Program-made: the position numbers and the translations under genes
Notes under the pieces: generated by a model
Told to the model about the DNA's origin: nothing
The model's database searches: none
Seen by the model: only the letters and a program-made list of their open reading frames with translations
Part shown: piece by piece, positions 7,265-15,796 of the stretch
How positions within the stretch are numbered: position 1 is the stretch's first letter
Layout: the number at the start of each line of letters is the position of its first letter
Origin: Marimonas arenosa
GTDB taxonomy: Bacteria; Pseudomonadota; Alphaproteobacteria; Rhodobacterales; Rhodobacteraceae
Length of the DNA stretch: 64,000 nucleotides
Assembly (NCBI RefSeq): GCF_030848945.1
Contig: NZ_JANHAX010000006.1
Location: 248,001 to 312,000 of the forward strand
Direction: 5' to 3'

Positions 7265-8440
7265 TCATCCATTCAGATCGAAGAACTCCCGGCAGAACCA
7301 GATGAACTTTTCTGCCTGCGGATTCGACCGCACTCCCTTCTTCGTCACCAGCATCACCCGGCTCGCCTCACCCTCGGCAATCAGCGGCCGCGTCACCAGC
7401 AGATGCCCGTCATAGCTCACCGTCGCCGCCGGCCGGGTCGCCAGGATGGCATAACCCAGCCCCTGCCCCACCAGCCCGCGTACCATCTCGAAACTGGAGC
7501 TGCGATACGCGACCTGCGGCACCACTCCCGCCCGCTCCAGAATGTCGGAGAACTGGTCACTCGACGGCGTCGAGCCAAGATGGATCATCGGATATCCGTC
7601 CAGGTCCTGCGGCGTCAGTTCATGGCGTTCTGCCAGCGGATGATCCTGAGCCAGAAGCACGTAAGGCTCCAGCCGGGTCAGCTCTTCCGCGTCGAGCCCG
7701 GCTGGCAAACCAGCGCCATACATCAACGCGAGATCGGCCTCGCCGGCCATCACCGCCTCGCTCACGCGGCGCTGGTCTCCCTCAATGAGCTCGACCCTGA
7801 CTCCGACCTCCTTCTCGGTCATCCGACGGATGATTTCGGGCAGCAGGATCGGCCCGAAGGTGTGGAAACACCCTACGTTCAAAACCCGTCCCTCGGCCGC
7901 CTGTCCGGCGGCGACGCTGGTCGGGGCCTCGATCCGGGTCGCCGCACCATACCCACGCCGGGCATAGATCAGGGGCGATCCGCCATCGGCGATAAAGACG
8001 TCATCGACCTCGCCGAAAAAGACGTGATGCGTCCCCACCTTGTCGCTCGACACAACGTGGCAGTCGAACGCCACCAGCGGATCGCGCACCCGCGGCGCGC
8101 CCGACGGCATCGCCTCCCAGTCACAGCACTCGAACTTGTCGTCGAGCTGGTCCTTGAACCGCCCGGCAAAGGCATCGCTGATATAGGCCTGGTCGTCCTT
8201 GAGGATATTCACCGCGAAAACGCCGTTCTCAATGATCTGCTGCGCCACCGGGCTTTGGTAATTGATGCACACCAGCAGCGTTGGCCGCGGCGTATCGGCA
8301 CTGACGCTCGACATCGCCGACACCGTCACCCCGCCGCGCCCCGCTCGTCCGTCGGTCGTCACCACGTTCACCGTGGCTGCGGCGTGGCTCATCCCCCCGA
8401 TGAACTTGTCCCGCAACGCGGCATCGGTGGAGTGCGACAT
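7265..8440 (-). CDS. Flavin reductase fused to a LysR-type effector-binding domain
   Basis: Residues 1-170 are a flavin reductase-like FMN-binding split barrel (FIGGMSHAAATVNVVTTDG, VTVSAMSSVSADTPRPTLLV, FAVNILKDDQ). Residues about 186-391 are a LysR periplasmic-binding-like effector domain (VLNVGCFHTFGPILLPEIIR, EADLALMYG, PMIHLG, and a VRGLVGQGLGYAIL segment). There is no LysR DNA-binding domain. The first domain presumably supplies reduced flavin to the neighbouring oxygenases; the second probably senses a small molecule, perhaps the pathway substrate, to gate activity. Both domains are intact and in one frame with no stop between them. It is 12 bp from the Rieske gene, in an operon. Confidence 0.85.
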   Translation of the reverse strand: MSHSTDAALRDKFIGGMSHAAATVNVVTTDGRAGRGGVTVSAMSSVSADTPRPTLLVCINYQSPVAQQIIENGVFAVNILKDDQAYISDAFAGRFKDQLDDKFECCDWEAMPSGAPRVRDPLVAFDCHVVSSDKVGTHHVFFGEVDDVFIADGGSPLIYARRGYGAATRIEAPTSVAAGQAAEGRVLNVGCFHTFGPILLPEIIRRMTEKEVGVRVELIEGDQRRVSEAVMAGEADLALMYGAGLPAGLDAEELTRLEPYVLLAQDHPLAERHELTPQDLDGYPMIHLGSTPSSDQFSDILERAGVVPQVAYRSSSFEMVRGLVGQGLGYAILATRPAATVSYDGHLLVTRPLIAEGEASRVMLVTKKGVRSNPQAEKFIWFCREFFDLNG

Positions 8441-8452
8441 CGGAACGGACCT

Positions 8453-9586
8453 TTACTGCTTCAGCTTCGCATAGAGATACTGGGCGAAATCGTAGTTCGG
8501 ACGTTCAAGGTGGCTCAGGTGGCCCGAACGCGCAAGGCCCGACCTCAGCCCGGCATAGACCTTTTCGGTACACCCCCGATCCTCGACATTGACCTTGTCG
8601 AGCAGCGTCTTCAGGTCGATGAAATTCTGCTGCGCGTCCGCGTCGCCCTTGTAGTCGTCCGACATGCCGCCACCGAAACGGATATGCACCTTGCCCGGTT
8701 CGACAGGATGCAGACTCAGATACCAGAAATAGCCCGGCGTCAGCGTGATCAGCAGGCTCGGATAGATCGCCAGCAGGAAGGTCGTCCGCCGCATTTCACC
8801 CTCGAGCCGGTCGTTACCCGGATGCGCCATGGCGATCCTCAGCGTATCGTCCTTCAGGATGGTGTGATAGTTGAACGCCGGCAGACCCGGCGGGCAGACC
8901 ATCTCTTCAAGCTTCGACAGCCCCCCGATCGTCCCGGCATGACACACCGGCAGGTGATAGCTTTCCATGAAATTTTCGGCCAGTACCTTCCAGTTGGTGT
9001 CCCAGAGGTGCTCCTCATAGAAGCTCTCGGAATAGTTGGTCATGTCGTAACCGGCGACCAGCGCCTCGACGTCGTGCAGTTGTTCGGCCACCGGCGGCGC
9101 GTCCGGGTTCAGCGTGATCATCACCCAGCCCAGCCATTCCTCACAGCGTACGGCCGGCAACCTGTAGCTTTCCTTGCAGAACCCCTCGTTCAGGTTCATC
9201 GCCGGCGCCCCCCTGAGCGAGCCATCCAGATTATAGGTCCAGCCGTGATAGGGACAGGTCAGCGTCCTTGCATGGCCCCGGCCTTCCAGCATCGTGCTCA
9301 TCCGGTGCAGGCAGACATTGCTCAGCCCGCGCAAACCCCCATCGCGGTCGCGCAGCACCACCACGGGCTGGCCCGCCAGTGTCGCCGTCACGTAGTCTCC
9401 GGGGTCGGCCAGTGCATCCGCGCGGCCCACGCAATACCAGTCCTTCGCGAAGATCCCGTCGATCTCCTGCTCCATGAATGCCTGCGAAGTGTAGACCGAG
9501 GGCGGCATCGCATGCGCCCGCTCGAACGGCTCCGCTACATTCGCCGCCAACTCCGCCAGCGCATCCGACCTCAGGTCGTTTGCCAT
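8453..9586 (-). CDS. Rieske non-heme iron oxygenase, alpha subunit
   Basis: The 377-residue protein has the Rieske [2Fe-2S] ligands C92-x-H94 (VCLHRM) and C111-x2-H114 (CPYHGW) with exactly 16 residues between, and the mononuclear iron histidines H211 and H216 in ENFMESYHLPVCHAG. Such subunits hydroxylate aromatic rings or oxidatively N- or O-demethylate quaternary amines and similar compounds. No ferredoxin or ferredoxin reductase gene is in the cluster, so electrons may come from the flavin reductase fusion downstream or from a partner encoded elsewhere. It starts 3 bp after the monooxygenase stop. Confidence 0.9.
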   Translation of the reverse strand: MANDLRSDALAELAANVAEPFERAHAMPPSVYTSQAFMEQEIDGIFAKDWYCVGRADALADPGDYVTATLAGQPVVVLRDRDGGLRGLSNVCLHRMSTMLEGRGHARTLTCPYHGWTYNLDGSLRGAPAMNLNEGFCKESYRLPAVRCEEWLGWVMITLNPDAPPVAEQLHDVEALVAGYDMTNYSESFYEEHLWDTNWKVLAENFMESYHLPVCHAGTIGGLSKLEEMVCPPGLPAFNYHTILKDDTLRIAMAHPGNDRLEGEMRRTTFLLAIYPSLLITLTPGYFWYLSLHPVEPGKVHIRFGGGMSDDYKGDADAQQNFIDLKTLLDKVNVEDRGCTEKVYAGLRSGLARSGHLSHLERPNYDFAQYLYAKLKQ

Positions 9587-9589
9587 TCC

Positions 9590-10846
9590 TCACCCCTCTC
9601 CCGGCCCGCGATAGGCCGCATATCCGCGCTGGATTCCGATCTGGTCGGCGAGAAACCTGGCGTCATGCCAAACACCCCAGATGAAGCTCGACCCCCGCCG
9701 CGACAGCCACGGTAGACCCAGAAAATACACCCCCGGCTCGGGCGACACGCCGCGCTGATGCACCGGCCGCCCGCTCTCGTCGAAGGCCGCCACCTTTAGC
9801 CAGGAATAGTCCACGGAAAACCCTGTGGCCCAGATGATCGTGCCCACATCCTCGGCCCTCAGGTCCAGCTCGCGCAGCGGGTTGGAGACGCAGTCCGGCT
9901 CCGGCCCGAAGACGCGCGCCTCCGGTTCTTCCGGCAGATCGAGCCCCATCCGCGCGACATAGTCATCCGCTTCATCCAACAGCGACAGATAGTTCGCGTC
10001 CCCGCCAGCAATGTTGTCGGCCAGATCCCCGGCAAATCGAACCACGCCATCGGCGCAACTCTCCGTCCGGCCCACCAGGGTGATCCCCGCCTGTCCCAGC
10101 CGCCGGAAGTCCACCGTTTCGCCACCATGTGCGCCGCTCACCGCAATCGTCACATGCTCGGCACCCTTAGGCGGCGCGGCCATATCCCACTTGTTCAACA
10201 CCCCCAGCCACCAGACGAAATCGCGGCCGCGATAGCGCCGCGGCGGCCGGTCATGCGGTCCCACCGACAGGTACACCTTGCGCCCGGCCCGGTTCAGTTC
10301 ATCGGCGATCTGCACCCCCGAAGACCCCGCCCCGACCACCAGAACCGCCCCCGCTGGCAGGTCATCGGGATTGCGATACCCGGTCGAATGCATCTGCATG
10401 ATCCCGTCGGTCTCCGGCACGATTGGCGGGATCACGGGCACCTGGAAGGGCCCCGTCGCCGCCACGATCCGCTGCGCTTCGATCGTGCCGGCCGTGGTTT
10501 CGGCGGCAAACCCGCCGGTGGCGTTGCGGACCACCTGCAACACCTCGACCCCGGTCCGAACCGGCATGCCCTGACTCTCGGCCAGGTCTTCGAAATACGC
10601 CGCCACCCGCTCCTTGCCAGGAAAGCCGTCGGGATCTTCGTCGGCAAACTCCAACACCGGAAAGCGATCATGCCAGGCCGGCCCGTTCATCACCAGCGAA
10701 TCCCAGCGCTCCGAGCGCCAGCGCTCGGCAATCCGCCCCCGCTCCAGCACAAGATGCGGAATTCCCGCCGCAAGCAGATGCGCCGACATCGCCAACCCCG
10801 CCTGCCCGCCGCCGACCACCAATGTGTCCGTTGTCTCGCGTACCAT
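9590..10846 (-). CDS. Flavin-containing monooxygenase-like FAD/NADPH protein
   Basis: The 418-residue protein has an FAD dinucleotide site VVGGGQAGLAMS (residues 10-21), the WRSERWDSL stretch typical of YUC/CzcO-like enzymes, and a second nucleotide site VVGAGSSGVQIADEL. The IIWATGF motif and the C-terminal WLSRRGSSFIWGV resemble bacterial FMO-like proteins. They oxygenate amines, sulfides or keto acids. The ATG at 10846 is preceded by GGGGGAG; two further upstream starts lack this. It is the first gene of the six-gene cluster. A TTGACA hexamer (10939-10944, minus strand) upstream might be the -35 of its promoter, but I see no good -10. Confidence 0.82.
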   Translation of the reverse strand: MVRETTDTLVVGGGQAGLAMSAHLLAAGIPHLVLERGRIAERWRSERWDSLVMNGPAWHDRFPVLEFADEDPDGFPGKERVAAYFEDLAESQGMPVRTGVEVLQVVRNATGGFAAETTAGTIEAQRIVAATGPFQVPVIPPIVPETDGIMQMHSTGYRNPDDLPAGAVLVVGAGSSGVQIADELNRAGRKVYLSVGPHDRPPRRYRGRDFVWWLGVLNKWDMAAPPKGAEHVTIAVSGAHGGETVDFRRLGQAGITLVGRTESCADGVVRFAGDLADNIAGGDANYLSLLDEADDYVARMGLDLPEEPEARVFGPEPDCVSNPLRELDLRAEDVGTIIWATGFSVDYSWLKVAAFDESGRPVHQRGVSPEPGVYFLGLPWLSRRGSSFIWGVWHDARFLADQIGIQRGYAAYRGPGEG

Positions 10847-10940
10847 GCGCTCCCCCGAATGCATCACCGGACCGGGCGCGCTCCCGCCCGGTTCCACCAC
10901 AGCATGCCCCTGTGGCGGCGTCTACGAAAGGGGTTTCTTG

Positions 10941-11492
10941 TCAAATCCCGGCCTCCGGATCCGCCGTGAACTCATATTGCGCGAGCATCGAATAGACCGG
11001 CCCCTCCGGCCGCAGGTCCGAGCGGCAGAGCGAGAAGCTCTCCGCCCGCTCCGGCGGCAGATGCACCACCCCCAGCTTCGCCGCCAACCGCTCCGCCTCC
11101 CGTCGGCCCAGCTCACGCCCGAACCGGGCCAGCGTCACATGCGGCCGGAATCGTTCGCGCCGCAGGTCCACGCCGGCCGCGCGGCACACCCGCACCACCG
11201 CCCGTTGCGCCGCCTCCAGATCCGGCACCATCGCCACAGCGGCAAAGCACAGGTTCGGCCGCCGGCCGCCGAACACGTCCAGTTCGCTTACCCGCAGTTC
11301 CGGCGCCGTCAGCCGCAGCCCTGACAAACCTTCGTGCACATCGTGCAGCACCGGCTCGGCCACCTCGCCGAGAAAGGCCAGCGTCAGATGCAGGTTCTCC
11401 GAAGGTACCGGTCGACCGGGCAGACCCTCCTGCCCCTGCTCCAACGCCGCCCGCAGCGCCTCAGGCAGATCGACCGCGATAAACGCTCTCAT
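10941..11492 (-). CDS. thpR: RNA 2',3'-cyclic phosphodiesterase (ThpR/LigT)
   Basis: The 183-residue protein has the two HxT/S-x motifs of the 2H phosphoesterase fold, HLTLAFLGE (about residue 43) and HVTLARFG (about 125), and the family's N-terminus MRAFIAVDLPE. ThpR opens 2',3'-cyclic phosphates on RNA to 2'-phosphates; the physiological target is unclear. It lies 94 bp upstream of the monooxygenase cluster on the same strand, so read-through is possible although the functions look unrelated. Confidence 0.88.
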   Translation of the reverse strand: MRAFIAVDLPEALRAALEQGQEGLPGRPVPSENLHLTLAFLGEVAEPVLHDVHEGLSGLRLTAPELRVSELDVFGGRRPNLCFAAVAMVPDLEAAQRAVVRVCRAAGVDLRRERFRPHVTLARFGRELGRREAERLAAKLGVVHLPPERAESFSLCRSDLRPEGPVYSMLAQYEFTADPEAGI

Positions 11493-11510
11493 GGTCCCGT
11501 CCCCTCGTCT

Positions 11511-11545
11511 TTGCCCAAAATACTCCCGCCGGCTGCATCCCGACC
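11511..11545 (-). repeat. Degenerate remnant of the GC-rich repeat
   Basis: Read on the minus strand, CCGGCGGGAGTATTTTGGGCAAAGAC matches the (C)CCGG-(G/A)-GTATTT core with its downstream A/G-rich tail, but the GC hairpin is eroded. It sits just upstream of thpR. Confidence 0.35.
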
Positions 11546-11643
11546 CCGCCGCCTCTCCGCCGCCGGCCGACCTCCGCGCCGCCCTCAGGCACCGCGGGTG
11601 AGTGGGGCGGCGCATGGAGGCCGTCCCACAGCGTCCCCCGCGC

Positions 11644-12270
11644 TCACCCCGTCACCTGCATCCGCGCAAAAAGCCGCAACGCATGGGCGCCGTCCTGCGC
11701 CATCCCCGGCAGTACAGGGTCATATCCCGCCGCAATCACCCCGGCGATCTCCGGCCGCAGGATCACCTCGCCGCCGGGCAGTTTTGCCAGCGGCGACTGC
11801 CCCGCGAAGGCCCCTTCGCCCCACAACAGGATGATCTGCACCGCCTGGGCCAGCGCCAGGTCCTCGGCCGCCATGTTCGACAGGCTGTCATCCATCCGCA
11901 GGAACACGAAGCCGGCCTTTATCTCGCCGGTCTTTTCGAAGCGGAAGAACCGGTACTGGTTCGCCCCCTGCGCCTTCAGCTTCTCCACTGTCGTAGCAAT
12001 CTCCGGCACCATCTTCTCGAGCCCTTCAAGCGCCGTGAGCTCCTCCCAGTCGCGGAAAAAGAAGAACATCAGGTTCGAACCCAGCTCCGGGTCGGTCTCG
12101 GCCATCTTGTGGCCGGCCAATGCCACCACCGCCTCGATCGCCCCCTTGACCACCGCCAGCGTCTTGTCGTCGACGCCGAATACCACCGGCACAATCGGCC
12201 GCGCCCAGCGTGCAAACAAGAAACCGCCATCGCTTCTGGTAAACAGCCTCTCGATGTCGTCCGGTGTCAT
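11644..12270 (-). CDS. Conserved hypothetical protein
   Basis: I do not recognise this 208-residue protein beyond an impression that similar ones occur in Rhodobacterales. It starts MTPDDIERLFTRSDGGFLFA, has a hydrophobic IVPVVFGVDD segment, and contains FRFEKTGEIKAGFVFLRMDD and QIILLWGEGAF stretches. It has no signal peptide, clear transmembrane segment or metal motif, and is probably a soluble cytoplasmic protein. It is flanked by thpR and ruvB. The 205-bp upstream gap (12271-12475) has only a small CATACG-GAAG-CGTATG dyad. Confidence 0.72.
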   Translation of the reverse strand: MTPDDIERLFTRSDGGFLFARWARPIVPVVFGVDDKTLAVVKGAIEAVVALAGHKMAETDPELGSNLMFFFFRDWEELTALEGLEKMVPEIATTVEKLKAQGANQYRFFRFEKTGEIKAGFVFLRMDDSLSNMAAEDLALAQAVQIILLWGEGAFAGQSPLAKLPGGEVILRPEIAGVIAAGYDPVLPGMAQDGAHALRLFARMQVTG

Positions 12271-12475
12271 TTGCCGCCCTCCGTCCTCTGCCCCTGATGC
12301 CGCGAACGCGTCCGAAGGGCAAGCCGGTCAAGTACGGTTGATCTTGAGACTGGAAGTTAACGCGACCGGCGATTCGCCATACGGAAGCGTATGCCATACG
12401 CATCGCAGCCAGCCTGACAGCCTGGTTGCCATACCGCCCTTTTTGACGAAAAGCCGTGGTTAACGCAGCGCCCGC

Positions 12476-13504
12476 TCACCCGTCGAACAGGTCATTCTGC
12501 CCCTTTGCCACCGGTGCCGCCAGCCCCAGATGCGCCCATCCCTTCTGTGCCAGCATCCGCCCCCGCGGCGTGCGCTGGATCAGCCCCTGCTGCAGCAGGT
12601 ACGGCTCAATCACCTCCTCGATCGCGTCCCGCGCCTCGCTGAGCGCCGCCGCGATGGTCTCGATCCCGACCGGCCCGCCCTGGTAATTCTCAGCAATCAG
12701 AGTGAGATAGCGCCGGTCCGCGCCGTCGAGACCAAGCTGGTCCACCCCCAGTCGTGTCAGCGACGCATCGGCCAGAGCCTTGCTGATCCGGCCGTTGCCT
12801 TCGACCACCGCGAAATCCACCACGCGGCGCAGAAGCCGCCCGGCAATCCGCGGCGTGCCCCGCGACCGCCGCGCAATCTCCAGCGCGCCATCGGCTTCAG
12901 TGTCTACTCCCAGCTTACGCGCATTGGCTCTAACAATCTGATTCAGCTCGTTTATTTCGTAAAACTGCAGCCGCGTCGGGATCCCGAACCGGTCTCTCAG
13001 CGGCGTCGTCAGCAACCCCAACCTTGTGGTCGCGCCGACCAGCGTGAACGGCTGCAACTCGATCCGAACCGTCCTTGCCGCTGGCCCTTCGCCGATCACC
13101 AGGTCGAGCTCGAAATCCTCCATCGCGGGATAGAGCACTTCCTCGACGGCCGGGTTAAGCCGATGAATTTCATCGATGAAAAGCACGTCGCGTGGCTCGA
13201 GATTTGTCAAGATCGCCGCCAGGTCCCCGGCCTTGGCCAGAACTGGCCCGGAGGTCATCCGAAACCCCACCCCCAGCTCGCGCGCCATGATCTGCGCCAG
13301 CGTCGTCTTGCCCAGGCCCGGGGGCCCGTGAAACAGCGTGTGATCCATCGCTTCGCCTCGCATCCGGGCCGATTGAATGAACACCCGCAGGTTCGCCCGC
13401 GCCTCCTCCTGGCCCACGAACTCATCGAGGGATTGCGGTCGAAGCGCCCGATCAGTATCGTCCGGCAGGCTCTCGGCGCGCAATGTCGGATCAGGTTCGA
13501 GCAT
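12476..13504 (-). CDS. ruvB: Holliday junction branch migration helicase RuvB
   Basis: The 342-residue AAA+ ATPase has Walker A GPPGLGKT (residues 60-67), Walker [10 protein letters not shown], sensor 1 LVGATTRLG and a C-terminal winged helix ([15 protein letters not shown]). RuvB hexamers drive branch migration on RuvA-bound junctions. It starts 3 bp after ruvA in a ruvC-ruvA-ruvB operon. Confidence 0.97.
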   Translation of the reverse strand: MLEPDPTLRAESLPDDTDRALRPQSLDEFVGQEEARANLRVFIQSARMRGEAMDHTLFHGPPGLGKTTLAQIMARELGVGFRMTSGPVLAKAGDLAAILTNLEPRDVLFIDEIHRLNPAVEEVLYPAMEDFELDLVIGEGPAARTVRIELQPFTLVGATTRLGLLTTPLRDRFGIPTRLQFYEINELNQIVRANARKLGVDTEADGALEIARRSRGTPRIAGRLLRRVVDFAVVEGNGRISKALADASLTRLGVDQLGLDGADRRYLTLIAENYQGGPVGIETIAAALSEARDAIEEVIEPYLLQQGLIQRTPRGRMLAQKGWAHLGLAAPVAKGQNDLFDG

Positions 13505-13507
13505 GGT

Positions 13508-14185
13508 TTATCCCTTCGGCGCCAGCAATTTGAGTGCGGCACGGATGAGCCCGGCGGTATCGGCCTCAGGGGCTTCACCTGCCGCTTGTGCCACCGCGCT
13601 GGCTGCCTCGCCAGGGCTGTAACCAAGGTTCGACAGCGCCGACAAGGCCTCGGACTGCGCCGCTGCCCCGGCCGGCGCTGAAGCCGACTTGGGCGCCGCC
13701 TCGACCGGTTCGATCACCGCGTCCTGGTCCGCGTCCGCCACGGGTGCCGGTGCTATCCCCAGCATGCCGCCCAATGCCATCAGCGCGGGCGCCTTGTCCT
13801 TCAACTCGTTCACCACCCGTTGCGCCGTCTTGGGGCCGATCCCCTTGGCGGCCTTCACCGCGTTCCAGTCCCCCAGGGCGATCGCCCGGTTAACCCCTTC
13901 TGCACCCAGCGTACCCAGTATGGCCAGCGATGCCTTTGCCCCGATCCCCTGAACGCTCATCAAAAGCCGGTGCCACTCCTTCTCCAGCAAGGTTGGAAAG
14001 CCAAACAGCTGCAGCAGGTCTTCGCGCACCAGCAGATCGGTATAAAGCGCCACCACTTCGCCCGGTCCCGGCAGCGCGGCCAGAGTCCGCTCGGAACAGT
14101 ATACGAGGTATCCCACGCCCTTCACGTCAATCAGCACGTGATCGTCGCCGCGATAGTCGATCCGGCCCGACAGCTTGCCGATCAT
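13508..14185 (-). CDS. ruvA: Holliday junction DNA-binding protein RuvA
   Basis: The 225-residue protein begins [20 protein letters not shown], the RuvA OB-fold, followed by helix-hairpin-helix repeats ([28 protein letters not shown]). The C-terminal domain III that contacts RuvB follows an Ala/Pro-rich linker (about 145-175), longer than in E. coli RuvA. It overlaps ruvC by 4 bp. Confidence 0.97.
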   Translation of the reverse strand: MIGKLSGRIDYRGDDHVLIDVKGVGYLVYCSERTLAALPGPGEVVALYTDLLVREDLLQLFGFPTLLEKEWHRLLMSVQGIGAKASLAILGTLGAEGVNRAIALGDWNAVKAAKGIGPKTAQRVVNELKDKAPALMALGGMLGIAPAPVADADQDAVIEPVEAAPKSASAPAGAAAQSEALSALSNLGYSPGEAASAVAQAAGEAPEADTAGLIRAALKLLAPKG

Positions 14186-14688
14186 GTGCCCACCTTCCGT
14201 ATTGCCGCGATCACGGCCGCCTGGCTGCGGACATGATGCGCATGGCAGATCGCGACCGCCAGCGCATCGGCCGCGTCAGGCCCGGCGATCTCGGCCCCGG
14301 GCAGCTGCATCTTTACCATATGCTCGACCTGGCCCTTCTGGGCATGACCGACACCGACGACCGTCTTCTTCACCGTATTCGGGGCATATTCACCAACCTC
14401 CAGACCAGCCTGCGCCGGCACCAGCAGGGCGATCCCCCGTGCCTGTCCCAGTTTCAGTGTCGCCACCCCGTCTTTGTTGACGAATGTCTGCTCAACCGCC
14501 GCCGTATCAGGCGCGTAGCGGGTCACAACCGCGCTCAGTTGCTCGTGCAGCGACAACAGCCGCCGCGCCAGATTTTTTCCGCTCGACTGGCAAATGCCGT
14601 TGTCCACATGCGCCAAACGCGACCCGTCGACATCGATCACCCCCCAACCGAGGTTTCGCAAGCCCGGGTCAATTCCTAAAACCCGCAT
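14182..14688 (-). CDS. ruvC: Crossover junction endodeoxyribonuclease RuvC
   Basis: The 168-residue resolvase starts [17 protein letters not shown] with catalytic Asp7. It also has VEQTFVNKD (catalytic Glu) and the C-terminal acidic motif [14 protein letters not shown]. RuvC cuts four-way junctions in concert with RuvAB. In-frame codons upstream (from 14742) are rejected because the family starts directly at the first strand. It heads the ruvCAB operon. Confidence 0.96.
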   Translation of the reverse strand: MRVLGIDPGLRNLGWGVIDVDGSRLAHVDNGICQSSGKNLARRLLSLHEQLSAVVTRYAPDTAAVEQTFVNKDGVATLKLGQARGIALLVPAQAGLEVGEYAPNTVKKTVVGVGHAQKGQVEHMVKMQLPGAEIAGPDAADALAVAICHAHHVRSQAAVIAAIRKVGT

Positions 14689-14895
14689 GATTTTCTCACT
14701 GCCCTGTTGCCTTTTGGAACCACTAGCACGAAACGAGAACATTTAACAATCTCCTTCGCGTCACATTCCAAAAACGACATGAGTGTTCCTGGGGCGACCG
14801 GCGAGGACGGAAAACGCCTTTGCGAAACCCGAAAACGACACTCCGAATGACTTAAAAAAGTCATGTTTTCCGGTGGCTTACCCTTCTTCCCACCC

Positions 14896-14923
14896 ATGCA
14901 GAAACTGCATAGGCCATATGCAG
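14896..14923. promoter_or_regulatory. Overlapping ATGCAG/CTGCAT dyads upstream of the DUF1127 gene
   Basis: ATGCAG-AAA-CTGCAT (14896-14910) overlaps CTGCATA-GGCCA-TATGCAG (14905-14923), a perfect 19-bp dyad. The half-site thus occurs three times, about 90-115 bp before the start at 15013. The larger dyad has the size of lux-type boxes, but its owner is unknown. The gap 14689-15012 also contains ATGACTT-AAAA-AAGTCAT (a small hairpin near 14857) and a CATATT that could be the -10 of the DUF1127 promoter. Confidence 0.4.
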
Positions 14924-15012
14924 TTTTGTCCGCTTGTTCTTTCCAATTGGCCCGCATATTTCGCGCTTCGAACAAACAGGGACTCAACCCCCCGTGCTTT
15001 AGGAGTAATGGA

Positions 15013-15219
15013 ATGGCTGTAATCGACACCCCCCGCGTTCAGCTTGCCGCTGGCACTCACGGCCGCATTGGCCAAATCTTCGCTTCGCTCGTTGCGCGTT
15101 ACAACGAATGGAACGATCTCCGTATGACCCGCAATGCGCTCTCCAAGCTCAGCGACCGTGAGTTGGAAGACATCGGCCTCTGCCGCGGCGACATCGACTT
15201 CATTGCGGAAAAAAACTGA
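15013..15219 (+). CDS. DUF1127 small protein
   Basis: The 68-residue protein ends in the DUF1127 signature: YNEWNDLRMTRNALSKLSDR then ELEDIGLCRGDIDF. In Rhodobacter sphaeroides a DUF1127 protein has been described as a small RNA-binding factor in stress responses; whether this paralogue acts alike is unknown. The ATG at 15013 is supported by AGGAG at 15001-15005. The ATG at 15008 gives only MEWL and a stop, so it is a four-codon decoy. It is monocistronic with its own terminator. Confidence 0.88.
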   Translation: MAVIDTPRVQLAAGTHGRIGQIFASLVARYNEWNDLRMTRNALSKLSDRELEDIGLCRGDIDFIAEKN

Positions 15220-15272
15220 CTGTCCGCTGATCTGGCCGGGCCAACTCTGGTCAGGTTAATACCCACAAAAGC

Positions 15273-15311
15273 AAAGCCGCGCTTCCCCGATCGGAAAGCG
15301 CGGCTTTCTTT
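15273..15311 (+). terminator. Rho-independent terminator of the DUF1127 gene
   Basis: AAAGCCGCGCTT (15273-15284) pairs with AAAGCGCGGCTTT (15295-15307), followed by CTTTG. The stem is perfect over 12 bp and T-rich at the end, about 55 bp past the stop codon. Confidence 0.85.
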
Positions 15312-15346
15312 GTATTCCCTATAATCGCGCCGACGCGTGCCGCGCG

Positions 15347-15691
15347 TCAGCGAATAAAGGGCGCAATCTGTTTGGCCAATCCGATCGAAAACCGGTCAGG
15401 CTGCATCACCAACGCCCCAGCCTTTTCGACCAGAGTACCCGACTGCAACCCATTGATGCGTTCCATGTAGCCCGACTCACCAAACTGCGCCAGCGCGATC
15501 GATTTGAACAGGATGAAACCGAAGAGGAGGTAGAGGACGCCCCGCGGGGAGATTGCCGGCGCCGACCGCCGTTTTCGCACGACCAGAAGCCCGTCCGGTC
15601 CAACGATCTGTCCACGGCCCTTAGGCGCTCTGCGATGTGCGCGTTCGATCAACTGAACGCGCTTGTCAAAACTGTTGTGTCCACCAAGCAT
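15347..15691 (-). CDS. Hypothetical single-pass membrane protein
   Basis: The 114-residue protein is not of a family I recognise. A basic N-terminal half (RAHRRAPKGRG, VRKRR) is followed by one hydrophobic segment at about residues 51-68 (GVLYLLFGFILFKSIALAQF) and a soluble tail. This predicts the N-terminus inside and the C-terminus in the periplasm. It is placed between the DUF1127 terminator and prmA, with about 105 bp of empty sequence before prmA. Confidence 0.65.
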   Translation of the reverse strand: MLGGHNSFDKRVQLIERAHRRAPKGRGQIVGPDGLLVVRKRRSAPAISPRGVLYLLFGFILFKSIALAQFGESGYMERINGLQSGTLVEKAGALVMQPDRFSIGLAKQIAPFIR

Positions 15692-15796
15692 GGCAGCCTC
15701 CGGTACAAGCCCCCACCGGACGCCTCAAACATCACGACGAATTGTGGCAGGAATATGGCAACCCCTTGAGAACCGGCGGATTTTCGCCACGTTTTC

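Noticed and set aside
7223..9715. 830-codon open frame on the plus strand
   Set aside because: It is antisense to the RidA, flavin reductase-LysR and Rieske genes, which have clear motifs. Its Arg/His/Pro-rich composition is typical of high-GC shadow frames.
14676..15029. 117-codon minus-strand frame opposite the DUF1127 upstream region
   Set aside because: It would run through the regulatory dyads and into ruvC's start, has no family resemblance and no ribosome-binding site.
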